This document shows positions 51,900 to 61,825 of a stretch of 64,000 bases of DNA, in pieces. Both the position numbers and the translations under genes were made by a program. The DNA is taken from contig CAVSMH010000006.1 of NCBI GenBank assembly GCA_963728965.1, forward strand, positions 2,170,001 to 2,234,000, in the 5' to 3' direction. A model generated the notes under the pieces. That model saw only the letters and a program-made list of their open reading frames with translations, ran no database searches and had not been told where the DNA came from. This DNA is from DASQZT01 sp963728965 (GTDB lineage: Bacteria; Acidobacteriota; Terriglobia; Bryobacterales; Bryobacteraceae). Position 1 is the stretch's first letter, and each line of letters opens with the position of its first letter.

Positions 51900-52865
51900 A
51901 TGACACGGGTTGGATGGTTACTGACGCTAGCGGCGGCCTCGGCCGTGGCCGCGGAAACGATTGGAGGCCCGATCGCCGGCTATGTGGCTGGGGCGAAACC
52001 AGAGCTTCGGGCGATTGGCGGCGTGCCGGGCTCGTTCGTATACAGTGAGCCCGTGACCCTTCCGGAAGGGACGAGGCGGGTGCGGGTGGCGCCGGGACAG
52101 GAGTTCGCGGTGGCGGAATTGCGCGAAGGTCCGCCGCAGGCGTTGGTTCTGCGCGGCGGGGCGGTGGACCATGCGACGGCGCTCGACGGGGTAATGGCGG
52201 CGGCGGATTGGGTGGCCTTCAGTCTGGGCGCGCGGGCGGCGGTGTTCTATTCGGCAGCGGGCGGGCGGCTCCAAGTGGTCACGGGCCTGCCGGACACGCC
52301 GCAGGTAGCGATCGACACGGAGACGGCGGCATTTGCGGAAGAGCCAGTGACGGCGGCGGTGAGCGACGACGGGAGCCTGGTGCTGGCGGCGTCGGCCCGT
52401 TCGGTGTTTGTGGTGCGGGCGGGAGCGGCGCCGCGGCTGATTCTGTCGGGGACGCGGATTCGGTCGGTGGCGGTGCTGCGCAACGGCGTGGACGCGGTGG
52501 TGGGAGATGACGGCACCGGCTCGGTGCACCTGGTGACGGCGGCGGGCTCGACGGCGGCGGAGCGGGTGCTGGCATCGGGGCTGTACCTGCTGGGCGACCT
52601 GGTGCCGAGCGCCGACGGGGCGACGCTGTACGTGGCGCGGCCGGGAGCGCGAAGCATCGCGTGGATCGATCTGGCATCGGGCGCGGTTCAATCGGTGGAA
52701 GCGGATGTGCCGTTGTCGGGGCTGACGGCGCTGCGCAACCGCGACACCTTTCTGATTTCGGCGAGGCCGCTTCAGCCGGGATGGGTGTTCTACCGGGATG
52801 GCGAGGCGGGACGGGTGGTGTTCATTCCGGCCATCGCCCGCAGGGTACCGGAGAGCGAACAATAG
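51900..52865 (+). CDS. Exported beta-propeller-like protein (module B)
   Basis: The product has 321 residues with signal peptide MTRVGWLLTLAAASAVAAET. Short repeats run through the whole chain (AVSDDGSLVLAASARSVFVV, VVGDDGTGSVHLVTAAG, VPSADGATLYVARPGARSI), the pattern of a seven-bladed WD/NHL-like propeller. No catalytic site is visible. It has no counterpart in module A, where an oligogalacturonate-lyase-like propeller follows the repeat gene instead. Its stop is directly adjacent to the ATG of the giant repeat gene. It may be a binding protein for the repeat protein or for a glycan. Confidence 0.7.
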   Translation: MTRVGWLLTLAAASAVAAETIGGPIAGYVAGAKPELRAIGGVPGSFVYSEPVTLPEGTRRVRVAPGQEFAVAELREGPPQALVLRGGAVDHATALDGVMAAADWVAFSLGARAAVFYSAAGGRLQVVTGLPDTPQVAIDTETAAFAEEPVTAAVSDDGSLVLAASARSVFVVRAGAAPRLILSGTRIRSVAVLRNGVDAVVGDDGTGSVHLVTAAGSTAAERVLASGLYLLGDLVPSADGATLYVARPGARSIAWIDLASGAVQSVEADVPLSGLTALRNRDTFLISARPLQPGWVFYRDGEAGRVVFIPAIARRVPESEQ

Positions 52866-55800
52866 ATGAGGCCGCCCATGATGACACTTCGCTCGCTACG
52901 CGGGTTGGGGCTGGTGCTGACGCTGGCCGGCGCGGCCGCGGCGCAGACGGTAACGCTAACCGACGTCAGTCCGAATCCGGCTACGCCGCAAGACAACGTC
53001 TTTATCATTGCGCAAGTCACGCCGCCGGCGCAGGTCGGGCCATCGGGCGGGCCCATACCGTGGCCAGTCAGTTTCTTTGAGAATGGCAACCTGCTCGGCA
53101 CGGTGGACGCGGAAACCTTTGGCGGGTTTGCCCAAATCTCGCACGGTGGCTTCTCGGTCGGCACCCACGTGATCACGGCGACGATCCCGTCGTCACCGGC
53201 GCCGATAGCGTCGCTTCCCGTCAACCTCGTGGTGCGGCCGAACCTGGTGGTGTCACCGACTCCGAGCACGTATTGCCAACCGGTGACGCTGACGGGGGCG
53301 CCGCCGATTTTTTTCGAGGCGTCGTCGATCATTTTTGTGGACACGTTCGCGACTAACCTGACCACGCTGGGCACGGTGGTGCTGGATAGCAGCGGCGCAG
53401 CCAGCTTCACGACTTCGAGCCCACTGCCCGCCGGCACTCATACCCTGGGGGCGGCGGTCTTCTCTCCGTTCAGCACGTTCGCGACACTGACGCACATCGT
53501 AAACAAGCTGACGCCGGGGGTGACGCTGCTGACGGCTCCGAATCCCTCGGCACTGGGGCAGTCCGTGGTTATGACGGCGACCATCGGGAGCTGCAATGCC
53601 ACGGGCACGGTGACGTTCCTGGATGGGGGAGTGGCGCTCGGGACGGTGCCGGTTGCGAGCGGGATGGCGGTGTTTTCCACCAGCGCGCTGGCGCTCGGGA
53701 CGCACCCGATCACGGCGCGGTACGACGGCGACAGCAACAATAATGTGAGCGTCTCGAACACGGTGAACCAGATCGTGACGAGCACGCCATCGATGGTTTT
53801 CACGGCGGAGCCCAACCCATCGGCGGCGTGCCAGAACGTAATCCTGACGGCGACGCTGACACCACCGGATATTCCGACGCCACCGGCTTCGTTCACGCGG
53901 CGGATTGCGGGGCCGCCGGTGACGGGGACGGTGACGTTCGCGGATGGCAACACTCCGTTGGGCACGGTGCCCATCAATTTGGGAGTGGCCACGCTCCAAA
54001 CCACGCTGCTGGCGGGCAATCACCGGTTGACGGCGGTGTACAACCCGGACGCGGGCTACAGTCCGACATCGGCGTTCGTTAACCAGGTAGTGAACCCGGC
54101 GGTTCCCACAGTAACGCTTACCAGCACACCCAATCCATCGGTTTTGAACCAGGCGGTGACGATGACGGCGATGGTGGTGGGGTGCCGCACGGTGACGGGA
54201 AGCATCAATTTTCTGGATGGGACCGGATCGCTGGCGACGGTGGCGTTATCGGGCGGGCAGGCGAGCTTTACGACCAGCACGTTGACGGTGGGGACGCATC
54301 CATTGAGCGCGCGGTACGGGGGCGACACCAACAACACGGCGGCGACTTCGAATACGGTGAACCAGGTGGTGGGAAAGAATGCGACCACCACGACGGTGAC
54401 GGCGGCGCCGAATCCTTCGATCTTCGGACAGGCGGTATTGCTGACGGCAACGGTGCGGATCGCACTGTCATCGCAGATTGCGACAGGGACGGTGACTTTC
54501 CTGGACGGCAGCACGGCGCTGGGCAGCGCCACGCTGAATGCGAGCGGAATCGCGACGCTTACGGTATCGACGCTGGCGGTGGGCAGCCACACCATCACGG
54601 CCACGTATGGGGGCAGCGAGACGCTGGGGGGCAGTTCGGGGACGGTGGACGTGGTGGTGAACAAGGCGTCCACGACAACGACGATATCGCTTTCGATAAC
54701 GAGCGCGATCCAGGGCAGCGCGGTGACGGTGACGGCTACGGTCGTGCCGGCGTCAGCCAGCGGACAGGTGACGTTTTTCGACAACGGCACTTCGGTGGGG
54801 ACGGCGACGCTGTCCAACGGAACGGCCTCGATCTCGATCCGGCCGGGGTTTGGGGCACACGCGGTGACGGCAAGCTACGGCGGGGACAACAGCTTCCTGG
54901 GGAGCACATCGACGGCGGCGTCGCTGAGGGTGCTCAATCCGGTGACGATCGAGTTCACGGCGGTTCCGAACCCGGCCGGCTTCGGCCAGGTAGTGACGTT
55001 GACGGCGCGGCTTTCGCCGGCGAGCGTGACCGGGGTGGTGACGTTCAAGGAAGGCAGCACGACGCTGGGAGTGGCGGGACTGGCAAACGGAGTGGCGACA
55101 GCGACGGTATCGACGCTGGCGGTAGGCAACCACACGCTGACGGCGAATTATGCGGGCGACAGTGCAACCTCGCCGGGCAGCGCCACGCTGACGCTGACGG
55201 TGGGCAAGGCAACGACCACGCTGAGCCTTTCGGCCAATCCGAATTCGCTCGAACCCGGGGGGAGCACGACACTGACGGCGCGGGTGACGCCGGCGGGCGC
55301 CACGGGGACGGTGACGTTCTCGGAGGGCGACCAGACGCTGGGCAGCGCACAACTGAGCAACGGCACGGCGAGCATCCAGGCGACGTTTGCGACGGCCGTC
55401 ACCCACATGGTGACGGCCTCGTATGGCGGGGATACGAACTTCAACGGCAGCGTATCGAGCCCGGTGGCGATCGCGGTGGGGCTGCCGCCGACAACGACTA
55501 CGCTTACCGCAACGCCCAGCAATCCGGGATTCGGGCAGGCAGTGGCGCTGGCGGCGACGGTGAGTCCGGCGGGGGCGACCGGTTCGGTGACGTTTTCCGA
55601 CGGCGCGACCACGCTGGGGACGGCGACGTTGAGCGGCGGATCGGCCTCGATCACGGTGTCGAGCCTGTTGCTGGGGCCACACGCGCTGACGGCGACGTAC
55701 AGCGGCGACGCGACGCACGGGGGCAGTTCGGGCAATGCCACGGTGACGGTGGTGCGAGCGCCGACGACGACTTCGGTGGCGGCGTCGCCGAATCCGGCGA

Positions 55801-57012
55801 CGGCGGGGCAGGCGGTGACCATCGTGGCCACGATTGCGCCGGCCGCCGCTACGGGCACGGTGACGTTTACGGACGGCGGGACGATGCTGGGCACGGCCAC
55901 GCTGACGAACGGATCGGCGTCGTTGACGACGAATGCGCTGGCGGAGGGCGCGCACACGCTGGGAGTCACGTATGGGGGCGACGGGAATTTTCTGGGAAGC
56001 TCGGGCTCGGCCGCGCTGACGGTGAATCCGCCCCCGGGGGCGTCGCTGGCAATCAGCGGGCCCGCTTCGATTCCGGACGGGACGGTGGGACGGCCGTATC
56101 CGTCACAGACGCTCACGGCGACGGGAGGCACGCTACCCTACACCTGGACGCTGGCGGGCAGTTCGACGACGACGGACCTGAGCGTCGCCAATTCAGGCAA
56201 CAACGGGGTGCTGAGCGGGACGCCGACCACGGCGGGCGATTTCACGGTGACGGTGCAGGTGCGGGACAGTGCCACGCCGCCGGTGACGGTGAGCAAGACC
56301 TACAACGTGACGTTTGCGTTTGAGGCGCTGCCGACGATCAACGTTTCGTCGTCGCAGATCTCCCTGGGGCAGGGGTATCCCATCGCGCTGCGGGGAACAC
56401 TGACGCTGACGTTCACTCCCAATGCGGCGAACCTGCCGGCGAACTTCGTGAACCGGCAGTTGCTGTTCCAGAACGGGACCAACACGGTACAGGTGGACAT
56501 TCCGGCCAATTCGACGGCGCCGGTAGGCGATACCGGCGTTCCAGCAGGGCAGCATCGCGGGCACCATCACGGTGACGCTGACCGGGGTGGTGAATGCGCA
56601 GACGGGGCAGGCGGTGACGCCGTTCCCGAGCCCGGCTCCGGTGGCAACCGTAACGGTGGCGCGCGGGGCGCCGGTGATCGAGGTGAACTCGGTGAAGATC
56701 AGCAATGTCAGCGGCACGGGGTTCCAGGTGATCTTCAACGGGTCGAGCAACACGCGGGATCTGACGCGGGCGGACCTGACGTTTACGGCGGCCAACGGGA
56801 CGCAGTTGACGGGGTCGCAGACGTTCCAGGTGGACTTGAGCGCGGCGGGGAACGGGTGGTTCGGCAGCAGCGACGGGCAGAACGGGGGCGGTACGTTCTC
56901 GGTGACGGTTCCGTTCACGTTCAGCGGCGATGCGCAGGCGATTCCGGCGTCGGTGTCGGTGACGGTGACGAACTCGGCGGGCACGTCGGCGGCGGTATCG
57001 GGCGGCCGATAG
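52866..57012 (+). pseudogene. Giant exported Ig-repeat protein (module B), interrupted by a one-base frameshift
   Basis: The gene codes for about 1380 residues: signal peptide (LRGLGLVLTLAGAAAA), then eleven Ig-like repeats (52.9-56.0 kb; PNPSxxGQxVxLTA pattern), a He_PIG-like domain and the C-terminal region also found at 38.3-38.9 kb. At 56526-56527 one extra G (GTAGGCG where GTAGCG would keep the frame) shifts reading into a Gly/Arg/Ala stretch that runs to 57185. With the G removed the frame continues NSTAPVAIPAFQQGSIAG and ends GTSAAVSGGR at 57012, just like the paralogue. The gene is therefore broken near the end, or carries an error. The Ig repeats have extra Cys pairs (TYCQPVT, SCNATG, AACQNV, GCRTVT). 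Confidence 0.8.
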
Positions 57013-57013
57013 G

Positions 57014-57036
57014 CGGGGGCAGAACGGAAGCCCCCG
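57014..57036 (+). terminator. Hairpin behind module B
   Basis: CGGGGGC and GCCCCCG (7-base arms, 9-base loop) start 1 base after the stop at 57012. There is no T-run, so this is a possible but not classical terminator. Confidence 0.4.
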
Positions 57037-57039
57037 GGG

Positions 57040-57093
57040 TCACTCGACGCGCAGGGCGGGCAGCGGGTCCACGCGTACGGCGCGCAGGGCGCT
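57040..57093 (-). pseudogene. C-terminal remnant of an ABC-transporter permease
   Basis: On the minus strand SALRAVRVDPLPALRVE followed by a stop matches the last residues of MacB/FtsX-type permeases (the acidobacterial orphan permeases end in VDPxxALRxE). Upstream of it the sequence is occupied by the small membrane protein gene, whose stop is 3 bases away. No further permease sequence is visible, so only a relic is left, cut by the gene in front. Confidence 0.5.
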
Positions 57094-57095
57094 CC

Positions 57096-57401
57096 TTAGC
57101 TGGGGACTTTCCCTGGATGCGGAAGCACCTTGAGGAACTTCAACCACAGATCTTTCGGGTACGGATGCCGAGACTTCGCGGGTGATGGGGTAACGGATTC
57201 CTGGCCCACCGCGGAATCCATTTCCTCCGGCGGTGTGAAGGCTGCGTACGCATAGACCAGGATACCCACGATCATAGCCAGCCAGGCGGCCAGCGGAACG
57301 CATATGACCCACCACGGGATCGGTGCGATCCATTTTACGACGGCCAGAGCGACGGTCATTGCCAATACCGCCGCCACGAGCCGGTTGGCGAGATTGTCCA
57401 T
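57096..57401 (-). CDS. Small two-helix membrane protein
   Basis: The product has 101 residues: MDNLANRLVAAVLAMTVALA is the start of one helix (about 8-24), and WWVICVPLAAWLAMIVGILV (about 30-50) the second. A soluble tail follows, with PEEMDSAVGQESVT and KFLKVLPHPGKVPS. Family not recognised. The segment behind it is a permease relic, and the region in front (57402-57480) carries GTACT motifs. Confidence 0.55.
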   Translation of the reverse strand: MDNLANRLVAAVLAMTVALAVVKWIAPIPWWVICVPLAAWLAMIVGILVYAYAAFTPPEEMDSAVGQESVTPSPAKSRHPYPKDLWLKFLKVLPHPGKVPS

Positions 57402-57657
57402 GCGCCGATACTATCACTTTCAAACAGATTGTCGGGTCCGAAATAGGTACTAGGAAGATATCGTACTAAAGTCTGCTCTTGTTGATCCCTCTTGGGCCTG
57501 ATCTTCGCTCCAGTGCCCTCCGACGGTGGAGCCGAACTACCGGCTGCGTGTGCGGGGGCGGGACACGCGGCCAGGGGTTTCGCGGTTCGCGGCAGCGCGG
57601 ACCCAACCTGTATCTATTCGCGCGTATTGGAACGAGCGGCACTGGCACTATGGGAGT
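57402..57657. other. 256-base region with GTACT motifs
   Basis: Between the small membrane protein (minus) and the FAD oxidoreductase (plus). GTACTA occurs at 57448 and 57465, 17 bases apart, in a short AT-rich stretch (57415-57480), similar to the GTACTNCTTTA array at 51154. The rest is GC-rich, with no convincing gene. Confidence 0.45.
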
Positions 57658-58866
57658 ATGAAATACGCGATTCTGGGCGGCGGAATGGTAGCGGGCTACG
57701 CGGCGAAGGAACTGGTGGAGCGCGGGCTGCAGCGGGGCGAACTCACCATCGTTTCGGCGGACACGGCGCTTCCGTACGAACGGCCTCCGCTTTCGAAGGG
57801 CTTTCTGGCGGGGAAGGACAGCGAGGAGAGCATCACCATCAACCCGGAGGCGTTTTACCGGGAGCATGGCATCGAAGTGAGGCTTGGCTCGCGGGTAGCG
57901 GCCATCGACCGGGGACGCAAGCGGCTGCAGATGGCCGCGGGAGACGATGTGGCGTTCGAGCGGCTGGTGGTGGCTACGGGAGCGCGGGTGCGGACGCTGA
58001 AGATTCCGGGCGGCGATTTGCGGGGAGTGTTGTACCTGCGGTCGCTCGAGGACTCGAAGGCCATTCGAACGCGGGCGGAATCGGCGCGATCGGCGCTGGT
58101 GATCGGGGGCGGGTTCATCGGGATGGAGGTGGCGTCGGTGCTGGCGCAAAAGCAGATCGCCACCACGCTGCTGGTGCGCGAAGACCGGATCTGGAAACGG
58201 TTCTTTACGCCGGGCATGTCGCGGTTTTTCGAAGGGTACTACGAGGGGCGGGGCGTACGGCTGGTGAAGCAAGCGGAGGTGAAGGAGGTGCGGGGGAGGG
58301 GCGGGGTGGAGTCGGTGGCGCTCGGCGACGGCCGGACGATGGGGTGCGAGATGGTGGTGGCGGGACTGGGAGCGGAGCCGGTGACGGAGTTGGCGGCGGG
58401 GGCGGGGATCGCGGTGGACGATGGGGTGGTGGTGAACGAGTATCTCGAGGCCAGCGTTGGGGGAGTGTACGCCGCCGGGGACGTGGCCAACTACCAGGAC
58501 ACGTTGTTCGGCAAGCGGCGGCGGGTGGAGCACTGGGACAACGCGGTTTCCCAGGGGCAGCATTGCGCCCGCGTGTTGACGGGCGAGCGCGCGCCGTTCG
58601 TGCACGTGCCGTACTTCTTCTCGGACGTGTTCGACCTGTCCTACGAATTCTGGGGCGACCCTTCGGATGCGGGGGAGGTCATCGCGCGGGGCGACGTGTC
58701 GAGTCCCAACTTCAGCGTGTGGTGGCTTCGCGAGAAGCGGCTGATGGCGGCATTCGTCATGAATCGTCCGGACGAAGAGCGGGAGTTGGCGCCGCGGTGG
58801 ATTGCGTCCGGGGAGGCGGTGCCGGCGGAGCGGCTGCGCAGTTCGGGATCGCTAACCGCCGGGTGA
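57658..58866 (+). CDS. FAD-dependent NAD(P)-disulfide-type oxidoreductase (ferredoxin reductase-like)
   Basis: The product has 402 residues. FAD motif GGGMVAGYAAKEL at about 7-19, ATGAR at about 112, NAD(P) motif IGGGFIGMEVASVLA at about 144-158, and the second FAD motif VYAAGDVANY at about 275. The C-terminal third is like that of ferredoxin and monodehydroascorbate reductases (AIF-like). It passes electrons from NAD(P)H to a ferredoxin or quinone; the partner is unknown. A longer frame (from 57526) exists, but the glycine-rich FAD motif sits at the N-terminus from 57658. The next gene starts 104 bases later. Confidence 0.88.
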   Translation: MKYAILGGGMVAGYAAKELVERGLQRGELTIVSADTALPYERPPLSKGFLAGKDSEESITINPEAFYREHGIEVRLGSRVAAIDRGRKRLQMAAGDDVAFERLVVATGARVRTLKIPGGDLRGVLYLRSLEDSKAIRTRAESARSALVIGGGFIGMEVASVLAQKQIATTLLVREDRIWKRFFTPGMSRFFEGYYEGRGVRLVKQAEVKEVRGRGGVESVALGDGRTMGCEMVVAGLGAEPVTELAAGAGIAVDDGVVVNEYLEASVGGVYAAGDVANYQDTLFGKRRRVEHWDNAVSQGQHCARVLTGERAPFVHVPYFFSDVFDLSYEFWGDPSDAGEVIARGDVSSPNFSVWWLREKRLMAAFVMNRPDEERELAPRWIASGEAVPAERLRSSGSLTAG

Positions 58867-58970
58867 AGGAGGGAGCGGCAGATGTATGGACTGTTACGCG
58901 TGGGCAGCGGACGTGTGCTTCCGATCTTGTTCTTTGCGGGCGGGGATGGCCGAATGGAAGCAGGAACCTT

Positions 58971-60092
58971 ATGAACACAAGAAGAGTACGGTATGCGGTG
59001 GTGGGAATCGGGAGTATCGCGCAGGAGGCGGTGCTGCCGGCATTCCAGAATGCGGCGAACTCGACGGTGACGGCGCTGGTCTCCGGAGATGAAGTAAAGC
59101 GTGAAGAATTGGGTAAAACATACGGAATAAAAAAGACTTATAACTACGACCAATTCGACGAATGTCTGCACAGCGGGGAAGTAGACGCGGTCTATATCGC
59201 GCTGCCCAACCACTTGCACCGTCCGTACGCGGAGCGGGCGGCGAAGGCGCACGTGCACATCCTGTGCGAGAAGCCGCTGGCGCCCAACGAGCAGGAGTGC
59301 CGGCGGATCATCGAGGCGGCGCAAACGGCGGGGGTGAAGCTGATGACGGCGTACCGGCTGCACTTTGAAGCGGCGAACCTGGAGGCAGTCCGGATGTGCG
59401 AATCGGGGAAGCTGGGCGACGTACGTGTATTCAATTCGGTGTTCTGCCAGCAGGTGCAGGAGGGGAATGTGCGGCTGACTCATCCGCCCTCGCAGGGCGG
59501 CGGCGCATTGTTCGACATGGGAGTGTACTGCATCAATGCGGCACGGTACCTGTTTCGGGACGAGCCGGTGGAGGTGGCCGCGTTCGGGGCGAACAGCGGC
59601 GAAAAACGGTTCGAGAAAACGGACGAAATGCTGAGCGTAATGCTGCGGTTTCCGAAAGACCGGCTAGCCAGTTTCACGGTCAGTTTCGGAGCCACGCCGG
59701 TGGATCGGTATACGGTGGTTGGGACGAAGGGCGTGTTGACGGCGGACCCGGCCTACGAGTACGCCACGGACTTGAAACTGGAGGTGACGGTGGATGGGAA
59801 GACGAAGCAGCAGACCTTTCCGCGGCACGACCAGTTCGGGCCGGAGCTGTCGTATTTCGCCGACTGCATCCTGAACGACCGGACGCCGGAGCCCTCCGGG
59901 GAAGAGGGGCTGGTGGATGTGCAGATCATCGAAGCGGCGTACCGGGCGCGCGACTCGCGCAATACGGTGCGGGTCGAGGCGGTCCACCGCAGCCGGCGCC
60001 CGGAGCCCTCGCAGGAGATCGACCGGCCGGCGGTGGAAGAGCCGGAGCTGTTGCACGCGCGGATGCCCTCGGGCGCGAAGCGGAACGAATAG
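58971..60092 (+). CDS. Gfo/Idh/MocA family oxidoreductase (third copy, cytoplasmic)
   Basis: The product has 373 residues. VGIGSIAQEAVLPAF at about 11-25 is the NADP-binding loop and CEKPLAP at about 98 the family motif; the central domain is glucose-fructose oxidoreductase-like (SQGGGALFDMGVYCINAARY). No signal peptide, unlike the two Tat-exported copies in this window. AGGAA in front of the ATG at 58971 is a fair ribosome site. The last 40 residues (RRPEPSQEIDRPAVEEPELL) are an unusual charged extension. It follows the FAD enzyme and may share its transcript. Confidence 0.88.
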   Translation: MNTRRVRYAVVGIGSIAQEAVLPAFQNAANSTVTALVSGDEVKREELGKTYGIKKTYNYDQFDECLHSGEVDAVYIALPNHLHRPYAERAAKAHVHILCEKPLAPNEQECRRIIEAAQTAGVKLMTAYRLHFEAANLEAVRMCESGKLGDVRVFNSVFCQQVQEGNVRLTHPPSQGGGALFDMGVYCINAARYLFRDEPVEVAAFGANSGEKRFEKTDEMLSVMLRFPKDRLASFTVSFGATPVDRYTVVGTKGVLTADPAYEYATDLKLEVTVDGKTKQQTFPRHDQFGPELSYFADCILNDRTPEPSGEEGLVDVQIIEAAYRARDSRNTVRVEAVHRSRRPEPSQEIDRPAVEEPELLHARMPSGAKRNE

Positions 60093-60093
60093 G

Positions 60094-60267
60094 TCACTTC
60101 TTGCGGGAGGGAGCCTTTCGTTTGGCGGCGGCTTTGGGAGTGGATTTAGCCGCGTTCTTGGGGGGCGCTTTCCCGCCGGTGGCCTGGTGGTTCCAGTCGT
60201 GCTCTTCGGGATGATGGTGGCCGTGGGCCAAATCCTTCAAGTGATGCTTGAACTGAGCGTCGTTCAT
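60094..60267 (-). CDS. Small His/Lys-rich hypothetical protein
   Basis: The product has only 57 residues: MNDAQFKHHLKDLAHGHHHP is followed by EEHDWNHQATGG and a Lys/Ala/Pro-rich tail (KNAAKSTPKAAAKRKAPSRK). The start is well defined by sequence rather than by a ribosome site. A similar small protein is seen in other acidobacteria. His-rich N-terminus could bind metal, the basic tail nucleic acid; both are guesses. A longer frame upstream is low-complexity and unlikely. Confidence 0.5.
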   Translation of the reverse strand: MNDAQFKHHLKDLAHGHHHPEEHDWNHQATGGKAPPKNAAKSTPKAAAKRKAPSRKK

Positions 60268-60332
60268 CGATGAGAATGGGGCAGTTTGGGGGCCATGGTA
60301 CAGGAAGGCACGAACGAGTTGGCGAGGGATCT

Positions 60333-60821
60333 TCAGGTGCGGTTGGGGTCGGGGACGGCATAGCGGTTGAGCAGGTTCAGGGCGGCCGGATCGCCGGCTT
60401 GCGCGGCGGCGCGGGCATGGTGCCAGGCGGCGGCATAGTCTTCGCGGACGATGTAGATTTGGGCCAAGGTCAGGTGGGCCTCGGCGAAGGCCGGGTCGAG
60501 ACGGACCGAATGGAGGAGGAGGGCCAAGGCTTCGTCGTGGCGGTTGTCCAGGCGATACAACTGGGCCAGGTGAAGATAGGGCCGCGGGTTGGCGGGTTCG
60601 CGGGCGATCCAGGCGCGCTGGTCTTGGACGTGGCTGTGGGTTTCCCGGTCGAGAGCCGGCTGGATGACTTGTTTGCGCCAAAAGCCCAGGTTCGCCTCCG
60701 CTGTCCAACAGGGTGGCGCAATCGGGAGGCCCAGCGCAAGGGGGAGGGGGCGGTGTATTCGGTGGGGCGGCGGCGGAATCAGGGAATCACTGCAATTCGG
60801 CGCAGGACGGCCGATAAGCAA
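60333..60821 (-). CDS. TPR protein fragment or small TPR protein
   Basis: Residues about 85-160 are TPR motifs: NPRPYLHLAQLYRLDNRHDEALALLLHSV, broken here as two helices, then FAEAHLTLAQIYIVREDYAAAWHHARAAA. The N-terminal 45 residues are Pro-rich and doubtful, so the real start may be near FWRKQVIQPALDRETHS. A start codon cannot be chosen with certainty. It is divergent from the pentapeptide gene 14 bases away. The function is likely protein binding. Confidence 0.55.
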   Translation of the reverse strand: MLIGRPAPNCSDSLIPPPPHRIHRPLPLALGLPIAPPCWTAEANLGFWRKQVIQPALDRETHSHVQDQRAWIAREPANPRPYLHLAQLYRLDNRHDEALALLLHSVRLDPAFAEAHLTLAQIYIVREDYAAAWHHARAAAQAGDPAALNLLNRYAVPDPNRT

Positions 60822-60835
60822 GGGCGGGTACCTTT

Positions 60836-61777
60836 ATGATGACCGCTGCCGAATTCACGATCTACCAGCGTCCGCTGGCGGAGATCCTGGCCTCCCACGT
60901 CCGGTGGACCGAGGATCCGGACTGTGGACACCGGTGCCGGCTGGCGCATGTTGCGCTCAACGACGTCGATCTGCGCAACGCCAACCTGCGGCAAGCCAGC
61001 CTCGACGGGGTGATGCTCATCGAGAGCGACCTTTCGCAGGCGGACCTGGGGGGCGCCACGCTGCACTCGGTCAGTTTTGCGGGGGCGCTGCTGCGGGGCG
61101 CGGATTTTTCCGGAGCCCAGATTCAGCACGTGGATTTCCTGCGGAGTTATGTGGCGGCGGCGTATTTCGCCGATGCCCGGATCGACGGCTCGAACTTCCG
61201 GCACGCACGGATGGAGAAGGCGGGGTTCCACGATGCCACGGTGATGCTCACGGACTTCGTGGGCGCCGAGCTCAAGGGGGCCGTGTTTCAGGGCGCGAAG
61301 GTATCGTCGTGCGATTTTACAGGTGCCGATCTGGAGGGGGCGCAACTGCCTCGGGTGCGCGCGCAGCGGTGCCGGATGCCGGGCGTGAAGGGCGCCGACG
61401 CCAACTTCTCGTCGGGGCAACTGGACCAATGCGACCTGTCGGGGGGCGACTGGTGTAACGCCCGGTTCAGCGGCGCGACGCTGCACTCGGTGCAACTGCT
61501 CCATGCCGATCTGAGCGGGGCGGATTTCCGGGGAGCCACGCTGGGGGGGAGCGATTTTAGCGGGTCGAGCCTGCGTAATACGCTGATGGCGGGGGCCAAC
61601 CTGTTCGGGGCGAATTTTTGCGGAGCCGATTTGAGCGGGGCGCGGGAACTCACCCAGCAACAACTGCTGCAATCGCGGACCGACACGGCCACCATTCTGC
61701 CGAACGGGAGCCGCGGCCCGTACCTTCGGTTTTCGGGGGCGGAGAGGCCGTCGGGCCGCTCTAACCGCTGGGAGTAA
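60836..61777 (+). CDS. Pentapeptide-repeat protein
   Basis: The product has 313 residues with about 40 pentapeptide repeats (A(D/N)LXX pattern: DLRNANLRQASLDGVML, ADLSGADFRGATLGG). These fold into a right-handed square beta helix. The N-terminus, EFTIYQRPLAEILASHVRW, precedes the first repeat; the C-terminus has LTQQQLLQS, a typical end. No signal peptide. Some relatives mimic DNA and protect gyrase; others bind proteins. The function here is unknown. Confidence 0.85.
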   Translation: MMTAAEFTIYQRPLAEILASHVRWTEDPDCGHRCRLAHVALNDVDLRNANLRQASLDGVMLIESDLSQADLGGATLHSVSFAGALLRGADFSGAQIQHVDFLRSYVAAAYFADARIDGSNFRHARMEKAGFHDATVMLTDFVGAELKGAVFQGAKVSSCDFTGADLEGAQLPRVRAQRCRMPGVKGADANFSSGQLDQCDLSGGDWCNARFSGATLHSVQLLHADLSGADFRGATLGGSDFSGSSLRNTLMAGANLFGANFCGADLSGARELTQQQLLQSRTDTATILPNGSRGPYLRFSGAERPSGRSNRWE

Positions 61778-61825
61778 TGCCTGGCGGCGGTGGCGGAGGG
61801 AAGGCGGCCGTCGGGCGGCGGGGGA

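Noticed and set aside
54182..56323. Long Gly/Asp/Arg frame inside the module B repeat gene
   Set aside because: Out-of-frame reading of the same tandem repeats.
57492..58970. N-terminal extension of the third Gfo/Idh/MocA protein to 866 residues
   Set aside because: The extension reads the FAD enzyme gene out of frame and is Gly/Arg-rich; the NAD-binding motif begins just after 58971.
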